Shown here in pieces: positions 37,687 to 46,697 of a DNA stretch of 64,000 bases; within the stretch, counting starts at the first letter, position 1, and each line of letters begins with the position of its first letter. The stretch is taken from the NCBI RefSeq assembly GCF_900177345.1, contig NZ_FWZT01000001.1, positions 62,001-126,000 of the forward strand. Reading direction: 5' to 3'. The position numbers and the translations under genes were made by a program. Source of the DNA: Pseudobacteriovorax antillogorgiicola (GTDB lineage Bacteria > Bdellovibrionota_B > Oligoflexia > Oligoflexales > Oligoflexaceae). Under the pieces are notes generated by a model that worked only from the letters and a program-made list of their open reading frames with translations, had not been told where the DNA came from and ran no database searches.

Positions 37687-39138
37687 TCACCTTAGAAAAT
37701 AGCGTTCGATATAGTATTCGGGATCTTGCTCACCCTTTGCCAAATCGTACATGGCCGATAACTTGTCGAGCTTCTCTTTTTTTCTTAGGTCGATATCTTG
37801 GCAAATACTTTCAATCCCCGGGTATTCACTCGCCAAGGCGACCATGACATCGATACCTTGATCTTCCCAAGACTCGCGAACAAAGTCCATGCGCTTCAAG
37901 ACGCGATCGCGATATAAGAAGTCGAGAACCATATCGATTTGATCCTCAGCTTGACCTGATCGTCTAGCCAAGTCAGACATTAGTTCAGCCTCACCAATAG
38001 CAGGCCGCCGCTCAAAAACCCCTTCGAGAAGGGCATAAACTTTCTTAAGAGACTCCATACTTGGGAACGACTTTTCGATCATAAACTTTTGAACGTGATA
38101 GTCCCGAGAGGTGAAGAATAAATAGCATCGTGCAGGACCTCCATCCCGTCCTGCTCGACCGATTTCTTGGGTATAGGCCTCGATAGACCCAGGCAGGCTT
38201 CCGTGAAATACAAAGCGAATATCTTTCTTATTGATCCCCATACCAAACGCCTTGGTGGCCACCATGACCCGAGCCTCACCATTCATAAAGCGATTAAATG
38301 CGTGAGTTCTTTGGTCCGCAAACATCCCCCCATGATAGCGATCCACGGCGACTCCCGCCTGACGCAAAGACTCATGAATCTCATTGCAAAGCTTCCGGGT
38401 AGCAACATAGACAATGCCTGAGCCCTCAGTCGACAGCACACCTTGTAACAGCGCGTTTTGGTGATCATCTCTGCTTCGCGAGCGAAACACCTTAAGGCTT
38501 AGATTCTTGCGAGCATATTGACTGGTGACAATCTTAGGCTTGGCCAGCTCTAATAAGTCTTGAATCTTCTGCCTGTCTTTGGCCGTGGCCGTGGCCGTTA
38601 AAGCGATCTTTGGCCCTTCATAAAAGTCTCTCAGATACGACGCGATCCGACTGTACTCAGGACGAAAGTCTAAGCCCCACTGATTCACGCAATGGGCCTC
38701 ATCAATAGCGACAAGCTGCAGATCAGTTTGGCTTAGAAAGTTTCGAAACGATGGTAGAGCCAGCCTCTCAGGGGACACAAAAAGAACCTGCACCTGGTCG
38801 CGACGAACAGTTTCTAACACGGCCGCCTTCTCTTCGGGAGATTGCATGCTATCGAGCGCCAAAGCCCTGATATTGCGCTTTTGCAGCTCCCGGATCTGAT
38901 CTCTCATAAGAGCGATCAAGGGAGAAATCACCAGCACCAACCCTGGTTTTAAAATCGCTGGAACCGTGTAGCAGAAAGACTTTCCTCCTGAGGTGGGAGC
39001 CACCACTAGGGTATCTCGGCCATCAATTACCGATTGAATGGCCTCTGCTTGAAAAGCTCGCAAACCCTCGACTCCAAGAGCTTTAAGAACTTCAGGGGAT
39101 TCAACGCTCACCTCGCTCGCACCAAAAACTTCGCTCAC
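37687..39138 (-). CDS. RecQ-family ATP-dependent DNA helicase, short form
   Basis: This 483-residue superfamily 2 helicase has Walker A APTSGGKS, the RecQ-type DEAHCVNQWGLDFRPEY, SAT-like LTATATA, and motifs V-VI GMGINKKDIRFVFHGSLP and QEIGRAGRDG. RecQ unwinds 3'-5' DNA in repair and recombination. It stops at YYIERYFLR, exactly where E. coli RecQ enters the zinc-binding Cys motif (YFGE...CG.CD.C). No zinc Cys cluster and no HRDC domain remain. The start is GTG 39138 with a weak upstream GGG. It is the first gene of a pair with the PhnP-like gene and is divergent from aspartokinase. Confidence 0.9.
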   Translation of the reverse strand: MSEVFGASEVSVESPEVLKALGVEGLRAFQAEAIQSVIDGRDTLVVAPTSGGKSFCYTVPAILKPGLVLVISPLIALMRDQIRELQKRNIRALALDSMQSPEEKAAVLETVRRDQVQVLFVSPERLALPSFRNFLSQTDLQLVAIDEAHCVNQWGLDFRPEYSRIASYLRDFYEGPKIALTATATAKDRQKIQDLLELAKPKIVTSQYARKNLSLKVFRSRSRDDHQNALLQGVLSTEGSGIVYVATRKLCNEIHESLRQAGVAVDRYHGGMFADQRTHAFNRFMNGEARVMVATKAFGMGINKKDIRFVFHGSLPGSIEAYTQEIGRAGRDGGPARCYLFFTSRDYHVQKFMIEKSFPSMESLKKVYALLEGVFERRPAIGEAELMSDLARRSGQAEDQIDMVLDFLYRDRVLKRMDFVRESWEDQGIDVMVALASEYPGIESICQDIDLRKKEKLDKLSAMYDLAKGEQDPEYYIERYFLR

Positions 39139-39277
39139 AGCTTACCCATAGATATTGAAACAACTTGAACTCATTGGCGATTCGCATAATGTAGGGAGAC
39201 CAGCGGACTTGCTTTGACCAATGGATGACAGACATGTAGCTCGGTAGGCAGTCTAACCGAGATTTGGAGTAAGCAAC

Positions 39278-40447
39278 GTGGCCCTCATAGTTCAAAAATA
39301 CGGCGGAACCTCAGTCGGTAGCCTAGAGCGCATCCGTCATGTGGCGAAGCATATCATCTCACAAAAGAAAAATGGAGATCAGATCGTTGTGGTCGTTAGC
39401 GCCATGGGCAAAACGACGGACGAACTTCTAAAAATGGCCCTGGAACTTTCGCCCAAGCCTCCTCAACGGGAGGTCGATATGCTTCTTTCGGTAGGTGAGC
39501 GAATCACAATGTCTCTATTAAGTATCGCCCTTAATAGCGATGGAGTTCCCACGGTATCTTTGACGGGATCACAAAGTGGCATTCTTACTGACGAACGCCA
39601 TGGCAATGCTCGGATTGAAAGTATTTTAGGTGACCGCATCCGGGAGGGTATCAGACGCGATAAAGTAGTCATTGTTGCTGGTTTTCAGGGCATGAGTCCT
39701 CGTAGCAAAGAAATCACAACCTTAGGCCGGGGCGGATCAGATCTCACCGCAATTGCCTTAAGCCATAGCCTAAAAGCCGATCGATGCGAGATCTACAAAG
39801 ACGTGGATGGCATCTGCACCGCCGATCCCAGGATTGCTCGTAAAGCTAAGGTGCTGCCCTACTTAGATTGGGATAGCCTCTGCCACTTGACCTGGCATGG
39901 ATCAGGAGTGATTCACTGTCGAGCTAGCAATTTGGCCAAGAAAGAATCGATTCCCTTGGAGATACGTTCCAGCTTTAACCTTGATGCCCCAGGCACACAA
40001 ATAGGACCTAAGAAAAATATGGAATCAGCACGAGCCCATGGCATTGCCCACAAGGACCACCTTGATCAGCTCCGCATCAGTCAGCTAAAAAGCACTCACT
40101 TACCAAAACTCCTTGATTGGCTTTGGTCTGAAGGCAGTACACCTCTATATTGCCAAACTCAGGGCGATGATATTTTCTTGGTGGTGGAAAGTAAGGTACG
40201 CTCAGCCTTTGAAGGATTTATGCAGAACTTAGGCGGGACACTCACCACAGTGGCAGAAGACCTATCCGCTATAACCATTGTTGGCGAAGGCTTTTGGCAG
40301 GAACCACAGATTCTTGCCAAGATCCTAGACGGGCTAAACTGCGACATTGTCTTGATGGATAGTAAGGACAGCACAGTGAGCCTATTTTTAGAACAGAAGG
40401 ACTTAGAGCCCACTCTCAGCCATATTCATAATCAGCTGTTTTCTTAG
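39278..40447 (+). CDS. lysC: Aspartate kinase
   Basis: Aspartokinase phosphorylates aspartate in the first step to lysine, threonine, methionine and diaminopimelate. N-terminal catalytic motifs are KYGGTSVGSLERI, VVSAMGKTTDELL, and TTLGRGGSDLTAIALSHSL. The catalytic domain reads to the ~250th residue. The C-terminal ~130 residues fit paired ACT domains for allosteric control. The 389-residue length is at the short end for this monofunctional type. The start is GTG 39278 with GGAG 8 nt upstream. It converges on the next gene with a gap of only 3 bp. Confidence 0.94.
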   Translation: MALIVQKYGGTSVGSLERIRHVAKHIISQKKNGDQIVVVVSAMGKTTDELLKMALELSPKPPQREVDMLLSVGERITMSLLSIALNSDGVPTVSLTGSQSGILTDERHGNARIESILGDRIREGIRRDKVVIVAGFQGMSPRSKEITTLGRGGSDLTAIALSHSLKADRCEIYKDVDGICTADPRIARKAKVLPYLDWDSLCHLTWHGSGVIHCRASNLAKKESIPLEIRSSFNLDAPGTQIGPKKNMESARAHGIAHKDHLDQLRISQLKSTHLPKLLDWLWSEGSTPLYCQTQGDDIFLVVESKVRSAFEGFMQNLGGTLTTVAEDLSAITIVGEGFWQEPQILAKILDGLNCDIVLMDSKDSTVSLFLEQKDLEPTLSHIHNQLFS

Positions 40448-40450
40448 TGC

Positions 40451-41266
40451 TCAGAGTTCAGCAAATACTCCGACGGAAAAACCAATATTCGTTGAATTAT
40501 GGAGCGACATCACATTCAGGCTCACCATGGGGTGATAGCCTGCATCCATCCGATAAAAGGCTGACACTTCCCCATGAATCAAGAGTACCGTGCCTTCTAC
40601 AATCCGATCGTTGAGGATATCACTCACACTGCCATCCACTCCCAAAGACACCGATGATTGCCCGAATCCTGCAACCCCCGATGCTCGCACAGAAAGTGGC
40701 TCATAGGGCCTAAAAATTTCTGACAGGCCACCTGCCACCGTAAAAACACTGATGTCGACGGTCGTATTGGTCACATCCAGAAGCTTGGCTGACGCTTCTC
40801 CGGAGCCGGTGATAAAACTGCTTTTTATAATAAAGTAGGTGAACTTTTTCCACTTCCACTGATACTGACCTTCGAAGCTAGTCGCCGTGATGCCATCACC
40901 AATGCCCATAGAATATATCCCCAAGTGCCCACCCCAGAAGCTCTCTTTCAAGCCTTTCATCACTTTGAAGAACTTTTCTGGTTGTTTAGCTTCCCGATCC
41001 CTTATGATCTCTGCACGATGGGACTTAAGAATCCGACCGTAGGCTGTTTTAATCTCAATGATGCGCAGGGTGCCGCGAATCTTCATCACCTCACCGATAG
41101 CCACCAAAAAGCCGTCACGGGCGAAGACCCCAATCTTATCCCCGATGGTAATCCGCCTGTTTTGAATCTCGCAGACTGACTGTTTGCGATTACATCGGAG
41201 CGTATCACCTTGGCTAAAACTGGAAGACGATACTAGGAGTGAGATGATTAATAGCAGACGTCTCAA
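40451..41266 (-). CDS. Exported protein, possible outer-membrane component
   Basis: This 271-residue protein of unknown function has a signal peptide (RRLLLIISLLVSSSSFSQG). An N-terminal unit follows with two Cys (TLRCNRKQSVCEI) that could form a disulfide, and a beta region (GDKIGVFARDGFLVAIGEVM). The C-terminal part has alternating strands rich in Gly, Ser and aromatics (SVSLGVDGSVS, FSVGVFAEL) like a small beta-barrel. I start it at TTG 41266, since GAGG lies 9 nt upstream and the signal begins there. The alternative upstream TTG at 41308 would add 14 residues without support. Confidence 0.65.
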   Translation of the reverse strand: MRRLLLIISLLVSSSSFSQGDTLRCNRKQSVCEIQNRRITIGDKIGVFARDGFLVAIGEVMKIRGTLRIIEIKTAYGRILKSHRAEIIRDREAKQPEKFFKVMKGLKESFWGGHLGIYSMGIGDGITATSFEGQYQWKWKKFTYFIIKSSFITGSGEASAKLLDVTNTTVDISVFTVAGGLSEIFRPYEPLSVRASGVAGFGQSSVSLGVDGSVSDILNDRIVEGTVLLIHGEVSAFYRMDAGYHPMVSLNVMSLHNSTNIGFSVGVFAEL

Positions 41267-41377
41267 AATTGGGTACCTCGCAACGTATCCCTGATGTGAA
41301 ACCAGCAAACGGAGAGTTTTATGGAACAGGCGTATACTTAAAGGTACCCCAAGGAGGAATTTGCAGTCAAGTTGGCT

Positions 41378-41836
41378 TCAGAGCTTGCCCTCGTCCTCCA
41401 ATTTTCGCAGACGTTCGCGAACTTCCTCATCGACTTCAAGGGCCGCGACATCTTCTGTCATGGCACCAGCATAGACTTGCATTGCTTTATTGTATATGAG
41501 GCGAGCTGGCCCCTTTTCCATCTTTCGCAGGATGATTGGGAGCGTCTGCCACTCTTCCGGCGCTTGCATTGCTTGAGACTCAACTTCTACAATCGCCAGC
41601 TGAAACTTTCGCCCAGAGGCATCCTGAAGCCCATTTTCAATAAAAGTATGCACCTTCACTGAATCGATACTCGGCAAGGAAAGAGCCTTCTTCACCGCCC
41701 GCAGCACCTCTTCCAGCTTGTTAGCATCACGTTCCATTTTAGTTTGAAAGCCATGAAACTCACCGCCGTCGGTCGGAAATCTGAGCAAATCGCGATGGTC
41801 ACGACACCCGACAAGCAAAATAAAGTCTGTATCCAT
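41378..41836 (-). CDS. Unknown protein after the MglA-like GTPase
   Basis: This 152-residue protein has no signal or membrane span and is probably cytoplasmic. It does not look like MglB/Roadblock, the usual partner of MglA, and I cannot name a family. The sequence has mixed alpha/beta stretches (FILLVGCRDHRDLLRF, FQLAIVEVES) and a very charged C-terminal helix (EVRERLRKLEDEGKL). It starts 12 bp after the GTPase and probably shares its transcript with dnaX. A role as a client or regulator of the GTPase is inferred from the context alone. Confidence 0.6.
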   Translation of the reverse strand: MDTDFILLVGCRDHRDLLRFPTDGGEFHGFQTKMERDANKLEEVLRAVKKALSLPSIDSVKVHTFIENGLQDASGRKFQLAIVEVESQAMQAPEEWQTLPIILRKMEKGPARLIYNKAMQVYAGAMTEDVAALEVDEEVRERLRKLEDEGKL

Positions 41837-41848
41837 GGAAGGCTTCTC

Positions 41849-42427
41849 CTAGGGCTGTGCTAGTTGATCAAGTATTTTCTGAGCGACCTGATGAACTGTT
41901 TCCATAGTCCCTACAGAGTTGATGGCCGAACTTTCAATGTCCGTTGTGCCCCCTGGGTTCAACTCATGGCGCAAGACATCAAGGGAAACAGCTTCAGGAT
42001 GGTCTCGTTTGTTATACTGTAAAACCCGTGGCAGCGTGAGCATGTTATAACCCTCGCGACTCAGAAGCTCCTTCGTTTCGAGCCAGTTTTTAAGATTTTC
42101 CCTCATAGAACTTAAGCGGCTATCGAAAACAAAAACAAACCCATCGAGACCCTTTAACATTACTGAATGAACAGTTTCATAAAGTGGATTAGCTGGAAGT
42201 GTGTAGAGGTGGAGCTTGACATGAAACTCTTTGAGATGCCCCAAGCTGATAGGAATAAATTCAAAAAAGGGTTGCTCATCAGCATCTAATTCAAATCGAC
42301 CCTGGTGCAACTTAGTTTGGCTTTGCTGAAAAATTGAAGCAAAGTTAGCCGTTTTACCAGCACCCTTGGGTCCAAAATATAGAACCTTGCAGTTTATTTC
42401 CTTGGTTTCCAAGTTGGTAAAGGCCAT
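41849..42427 (-). CDS. MglA-like small GTPase with altered catalytic residues
   Basis: This 192-residue protein aligns end to end with MglA, a Ras-like polarity GTPase. P-loop FGPKGAGKTAN (residues 18-28), FFEFIPISLG, HLYTLPAN (switch II), GLDGFVFVFDS and G4 QYNKRD are present. Two catalytic positions differ: the intrinsic Arg (MglA R53) aligns with Glu51, and the switch II Gln (Q82) with Asn80, with Gly before it replaced by Ala79. Nucleotide binding should be possible, but hydrolysis is probably poor. It lies 15 bp after dnaX and 12 bp before an unknown gene, so all three should be one transcript. Direct evidence for a polarity role is lacking. Confidence 0.88.
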   Translation of the reverse strand: MAFTNLETKEINCKVLYFGPKGAGKTANFASIFQQSQTKLHQGRFELDADEQPFFEFIPISLGHLKEFHVKLHLYTLPANPLYETVHSVMLKGLDGFVFVFDSRLSSMRENLKNWLETKELLSREGYNMLTLPRVLQYNKRDHPEAVSLDVLRHELNPGGTTDIESSAINSVGTMETVHQVAQKILDQLAQP

Positions 42428-42442
42428 GACGAATTCGCTCCA

Positions 42443-44500
42443 CTAGACATCTAGCATATCGATTCCGTCTATCTTACCACCAAAAACGGAAAGTGCCTCC
42501 TGGGTTATCGGATGTTGGCGCAGTTCTTCGAACAGCTCCTGCCGAGCTGCCTCTTCTTCTTTCTGCCTGACTTGGAGCAGAGATTCTGGGGCTGGAGCCT
42601 CATCAGAACTTTCCTGATTGACGCTGGACTCTTGGCTTTCTACCAACAGCTCCCCGGAAAAGCCAAATAACTCGCGAATCCCATCCACAACTCTCTTGCG
42701 ATGCTCTTGGTGGAGAAGCTTCGCTCCAGCCATGCTGCTGGGATCAACAGCGACGCGAATGGTGTCCACTGAGTAGGCCAGTGGGACAGTTTCCTCTAAA
42801 ATACGCCCCTGAAGCGGCATCTTTGATTTCCAGATGTCAACGAGAGCCCGCCAACTTTCAGGAAAGCTCGCCGCCCCCCTCTGATCCGGCACTGGCTCTG
42901 GGGCAGCCGCTTGGGGTGCAGATGGTTGATCCGTTGTTAGCTTAGGCTCTGCTGAAGCAGCAATTTTTTGAAGGACCGATGATATAGCCTTCTTTCTAGG
43001 TGGCGGCGCATCTGAGCTTGGAGGGCCCGACGCCGGCGCTGCCTCGGCCTCTTTTTGCATCACCAACTTGGAGGATGGCTCAAATTGTGAATTGGCACGA
43101 GCTGCTCCAGATTGTACTTCGCTATTCCTCTGAGGCACTATAGGCTCTTTAGCAGGGGAAGGTGATGGCGCTGGAGCAGTGTCGATGGGAGCTGCAGGAC
43201 GGGTTTGTTTAGATTCGTCCTGAGCAAAGGCACTAGCCCAGCGTTGCTTCAGGCTCGCGCCAGAAGACGCTCCAGAGCGGTTCCCAGTCCCAGAAGTATC
43301 TTCTGCTGACTGCCTCGGCCGTGAGCCCTGTTGGCTTTCCGGTTTTGCAGGGCTAGAGCCCTTACCCTCAGCAAGCTGCTTGAGATCATCCAGAGAAGGC
43401 AAGCCAGGGTCAAAGCACCACTCAAGACTGTAATTTTCTAAAATAAAGCGATCTAGTTCCGAGCCATCCAAGTCTTTGCGACATTTAACAAGGAACCTAA
43501 AAATCCTGTTCAAGTCGAAGCTGGGCGATTGATCAGCAACTCTATAAAGATGCTCTAGCTCTGTAGGTGCAAGCCCCAAGAGTTGTGTATCGAGAGCATC
43601 GAGCCCCAAGTCCTTCAAAACGAAACCATGGCGACAAAACTTAGCCACCTCTTCCACCGCATCATCAAGTGGAATGCCACGCTCATCCCACTGATCTATA
43701 ATTTTAATGATCCCGTGGCCATTGCGTTCCACTAGGGCTTGGATATAGTCGATATAGGATTGAGAAGACGCTGCATTGACCAAACCTTTGAGAGAGGCAG
43801 CCGTCACCTGACCATCGCCAAGGGCAATCACTTGATCCAAAAAGGTTAAGGCATCCCGCATGGAGCCACGACCTTCCTTCGCCACTGTGACAATCGCGTG
43901 ATCCTCAAACGCCACTTTCTCTTGATTCAGAATTTCTTTGAGGCGGTCGGTAATGGTTGCCAAGCTCAAACGCTTCAAATGAAAGGTTTGGCAACGACTG
44001 AGAATCGTCTCGGGGACCTTTTGCAGCTCTGTAGTTGCAAAAGTGAACACCACATGCTGCGGCGGCTCTTCTAATGTCTTGAGCAAGGCATTGAAGGCAC
44101 TCTGCGACAGCATATGCACTTCATCGATAATGTAAATCTTATAGGGAGAGCGCTGTGGAACGTATTCCAAGGTTTCTTGCAGGGCTCTAACATCATCGAC
44201 ACTGGTGTTGGATGCGCCATCAATCTCTAGAACGTCTTCGTGATTACCGTCGTTAATTGCAAGGCAGCTCTCGCATTGATTGCACGGCTCAGCTGTAGGT
44301 CCTTGCTCGCAATTCAAAGCCTTAGCATAAAGCCGCGCTGTGGTTGTCTTGCCGATACCACGGACCCCTGAGAAGATCACTCCCTGAGGAATTCGCTTCA
44401 AACGAATAGCATTGGCGAGGGCTTTGGTGATTGCATCTTGACCAACCATATCTTGGAAATGGCGAGGCCGATACTTGCGGGCTAAGGACTGGTAAGACAA
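42443..44500 (-). CDS. dnaX: DNA polymerase III subunit tau/gamma
   Basis: DnaX forms the clamp-loader ATPase core and, through its tau part, couples the replisome. The AAA+ module starts SYQSLARKYRPRHFQDMVGQ, with P-loop GVRGIGKTTTARL, a four-Cys zinc motif in CEQGPTAEPCNQCESC, and DEVHMLS. The C-terminal part (from ~residue 340) is long, proline/serine-rich and variable. I choose TTG 44500, since GGGAG lies 6 nt before it; an upstream in-frame start at 44617 would read through the SRP RNA. I find no good slippery heptamer for the short gamma form. It is placed right after the ffs gene. Confidence 0.95.
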   Translation of the reverse strand: MSYQSLARKYRPRHFQDMVGQDAITKALANAIRLKRIPQGVIFSGVRGIGKTTTARLYAKALNCEQGPTAEPCNQCESCLAINDGNHEDVLEIDGASNTSVDDVRALQETLEYVPQRSPYKIYIIDEVHMLSQSAFNALLKTLEEPPQHVVFTFATTELQKVPETILSRCQTFHLKRLSLATITDRLKEILNQEKVAFEDHAIVTVAKEGRGSMRDALTFLDQVIALGDGQVTAASLKGLVNAASSQSYIDYIQALVERNGHGIIKIIDQWDERGIPLDDAVEEVAKFCRHGFVLKDLGLDALDTQLLGLAPTELEHLYRVADQSPSFDLNRIFRFLVKCRKDLDGSELDRFILENYSLEWCFDPGLPSLDDLKQLAEGKGSSPAKPESQQGSRPRQSAEDTSGTGNRSGASSGASLKQRWASAFAQDESKQTRPAAPIDTAPAPSPSPAKEPIVPQRNSEVQSGAARANSQFEPSSKLVMQKEAEAAPASGPPSSDAPPPRKKAISSVLQKIAASAEPKLTTDQPSAPQAAAPEPVPDQRGAASFPESWRALVDIWKSKMPLQGRILEETVPLAYSVDTIRVAVDPSSMAGAKLLHQEHRKRVVDGIRELFGFSGELLVESQESSVNQESSDEAPAPESLLQVRQKEEEAARQELFEELRQHPITQEALSVFGGKIDGIDMLDV

Positions 44501-44520
44501 CGAACTCTCCCGAAAACGAT

Positions 44521-44646
<126 letters not shown>

Positions 44647-44674
44647 TAAAGCAAAGTGTCGATTCTAACCTCAC

Positions 44675-44764
44675 TGGCGGAGAGAGAGGGATTCGAACCC
44701 TCGAAGCAGTTTCCCACTTACACGCGTTCCAGGCGTGCGCCTTCAACCACTCGGCCACCTCTCC
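44675..44764 (-). tRNA. tRNA-Ser (anticodon GGA)
   Basis: A class II tRNA of 90 nt. Acceptor GGAGAGG pairs with UCUCUCC (one G-U). The anticodon stem CACGC/GCGUG holds loop CUGGAAC, anticodon GGA. A long variable arm (GUGGGAAACUGCUUC region) follows, then T arm GUUCGAAU, discriminator G and encoded CCA (complement of 44675-44677). It is upstream of ffs and dnaX. Confidence 0.96.
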
Positions 44765-44777
44765 TGAGATGATCGTA

Positions 44778-44793
44778 CTTTCATACATGAAAG
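44778..44793. repeat. 16-bp perfect palindrome upstream of tRNA-Ser
   Basis: CTTTCAT AC ATGAAAG, with two 7-bp arms, is between the tRNA-Ser promoter and the tRNA 5' end. It could be an operator or a short leader hairpin. It is near the transcript start, so I give it low functional confidence. Confidence 0.4.
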
Positions 44794-44801
44794 CGGACAT
44801 G

Positions 44802-44830
44802 ACGCTAATTTTTTTGTGATTGAAAGTCAA
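44802..44830 (-). promoter_or_regulatory. Probable promoter of tRNA-Ser / ffs / dnaX
   Basis: On the minus strand the -35 is TTGACT (44825-44830) and, after 17 nt, the -10 is the weak TAGCGT (44802-44807). The spacer is A-rich (CACAAAAAAAT). The downstream sequence is GC-rich (GCGTCATGTCCGC), as in stringently controlled stable-RNA promoters. The -35 is convincing; the -10 is not. Confidence 0.5.
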
Positions 44831-44922
44831 GGCCTTTCTCTCAGCATATGCCAAAGAGCACGATTTTATTTCTTCACCAAGTTGCTATATTGGGAAAAAT
44901 GTAATAGCGAGGTTGCTTACTT

Positions 44923-46689
44923 ATGAAAATTTTTACCTGCACACTCCTCCTCCTAGGAATCACATCCTGCGCTCATAATATTATCCAAGGAGAGCCCCTT
45001 GGCACCCATCCGCCACGAGGAATCAACCCCGAAAGGGACGCCTACATAGCTGATGGTAAAAAAGGCATGGTAGCTACTGCACACCCCCTCGCAACCCAGG
45101 CCGGGGTGGAGATACTAAAGCTAGGTGGCAATGCCGTAGATGCTGCCGTTGCCGTATCCATGGCAATCTCTGTGGTAAGACCTCAGTCTACTGGAATTGG
45201 GGGAGGGGGCTTTCTCCTTCACTATGACAGCAATACCACCGATGTTGTTGCCTATGACTTTCGGGAGGTCGCTCCGCTTAAAGCTAGTCGGGACATGTTT
45301 CTCGATAAGGATAAGAACCCAAAAGATTTCGTCTACAAGAAAAAGACGGTTCCGAACGCTTCTGTCAATGGCCATCTTTCAGTAGGGGTTCCTGGGCTTA
45401 TTCGCGGCCTCTGGGACATTCATCGAATCCACGGCTCCCTACCATGGAATAGGCTCGTAGAGCCAGCGATCCGCTTGGCTGAAGACGGCTTCAAAGTCTA
45501 CCCTAACCTTGCTAAAGCCATCGAGAGGAGAGCCCAGGTTCTTCAGGCGTTCCCTGCCACAGCTAAGATCTTTTTTCCTGATGGCAAGCCTTTGAAAGCG
45601 GGAGAAGTCCTGATCCAAGCCGACCTCGCCAAAACCCTCAAGGCCATCAGAGATAACGGCGACAAAGGCTTCTACAGCGGCTGGGTTGCAGAGAAGATTA
45701 TTGCTGAAATGAAAGACGGCGGCGGCTTGATCACACAAAAAGACCTGGACAGCTATAAGATGGTGGTCCGGCAGGCCATTCAATCAAGCTTTCGCAACTT
45801 TGAACTAGCTTCCATGCCACCTCCATCTTCTGGCGGCGTTCATATCGCTCAGATGTTGAATATTTTAGAGGGCACCGAGATGGGAAAAATCCCTCTGGAT
45901 TCCCCTCGTTACATACAGCTACTCGTGGAAAGCATGCGCCGCGCTTATGCAGATCGCGCGAAGTACCTGGGTGACCCCGACTTTGTTTCAATTCCGGTGA
46001 AAGGCCTCATCAGCAAGGAATATGCGGCCGCCCTACGGAAGGAGCTACCACTTGACAAAGCCGGCGACTCGAAAGTCATTGGCGCAGGAAACCCGGTTCC
46101 CTATGAGTCTCCATCAACAACCCACTTCAGCATCGTTGATCAATGGGGCAACGGCGTTTCATCCACACAAACGATCAACTATACCTTCGGATCTGGGGTC
46201 GTTGCAGCAGGCACTGGCATTCTACTAAACGACGAGATGGACGACTTCTCCAAAAAGCCTGGCGTTCCCAATGCCTTTGGGCTCGTGGGTAGCAAGGCAA
46301 ACGAGGTTCAACCGAACAAAAGAATGCTGTCCTCCATGTCGCCATCATTTATCTTTCAAGGCTCCAGGTTGGTTGGCATTGTCGGGTCGCCAGGAGGCTC
46401 ACGCATTATCAATGCAACGTTCCAGACCATTCTTCATCGCTATGTCTACGGGATGAGCCCCGAAGATGCTGTTCATGGCTACCGCATCCACCATCAGTGG
46501 TTGCCAGATATGGTATTTGTAGAGAACTCTTTCTTGCCTCTGCAGACCTCCAAAAGCTTGGAGGAGCTAGGCTATGATATCAAATCAACCCCTTATCCTA
46601 TTGGCGATATTCAAGCCGTCTTTCGAGACGGGGACGAGTGGATTGGGGTGAGTGATACTCGTGGTGATGGCCAGCCTATGGGCTACTGA
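44923..46689 (+). CDS. ggt: Gamma-glutamyltransferase, predicted lipoprotein
   Basis: Ggt hydrolyses or transfers the gamma-glutamyl group of glutathione and related compounds. It is an N-terminal nucleophile enzyme that cleaves itself. The catalytic Thr is in ESPSTTHFSIVDQWGNG (near residue 400). The small subunit has GSPGGSRIINATFQ and the N-terminal part GGNAVDAAVAVSMAI. At 588 residues the length is normal. The signal peptide has a lipobox-like LLLLGITSC, giving a lipidated Cys at about residue 16; most bacterial Ggt proteins are soluble periplasmic or secreted, so membrane anchoring is a difference. It ends just before a strong 30-bp palindromic terminator shared with sucA. Confidence 0.95.
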   Translation: MKIFTCTLLLLGITSCAHNIIQGEPLGTHPPRGINPERDAYIADGKKGMVATAHPLATQAGVEILKLGGNAVDAAVAVSMAISVVRPQSTGIGGGGFLLHYDSNTTDVVAYDFREVAPLKASRDMFLDKDKNPKDFVYKKKTVPNASVNGHLSVGVPGLIRGLWDIHRIHGSLPWNRLVEPAIRLAEDGFKVYPNLAKAIERRAQVLQAFPATAKIFFPDGKPLKAGEVLIQADLAKTLKAIRDNGDKGFYSGWVAEKIIAEMKDGGGLITQKDLDSYKMVVRQAIQSSFRNFELASMPPPSSGGVHIAQMLNILEGTEMGKIPLDSPRYIQLLVESMRRAYADRAKYLGDPDFVSIPVKGLISKEYAAALRKELPLDKAGDSKVIGAGNPVPYESPSTTHFSIVDQWGNGVSSTQTINYTFGSGVVAAGTGILLNDEMDDFSKKPGVPNAFGLVGSKANEVQPNKRMLSSMSPSFIFQGSRLVGIVGSPGGSRIINATFQTILHRYVYGMSPEDAVHGYRIHHQWLPDMVFVENSFLPLQTSKSLEELGYDIKSTPYPIGDIQAVFRDGDEWIGVSDTRGDGQPMGY

Positions 46690-46697
46690 TAAAACAA

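Noticed and set aside
41378-41836. MglB/Roadblock partner of the MglA-like GTPase
   Set aside because: The 152-residue protein shows no Roadblock/LC7 pattern. It is left as unknown.
42961-43060. Possible -1 frameshift site in dnaX for a gamma form
   Set aside because: The A-rich runs (such as CAAAAAATT) are not in the X XXY YYZ register, and I saw no matching stem-loop or enhancer.
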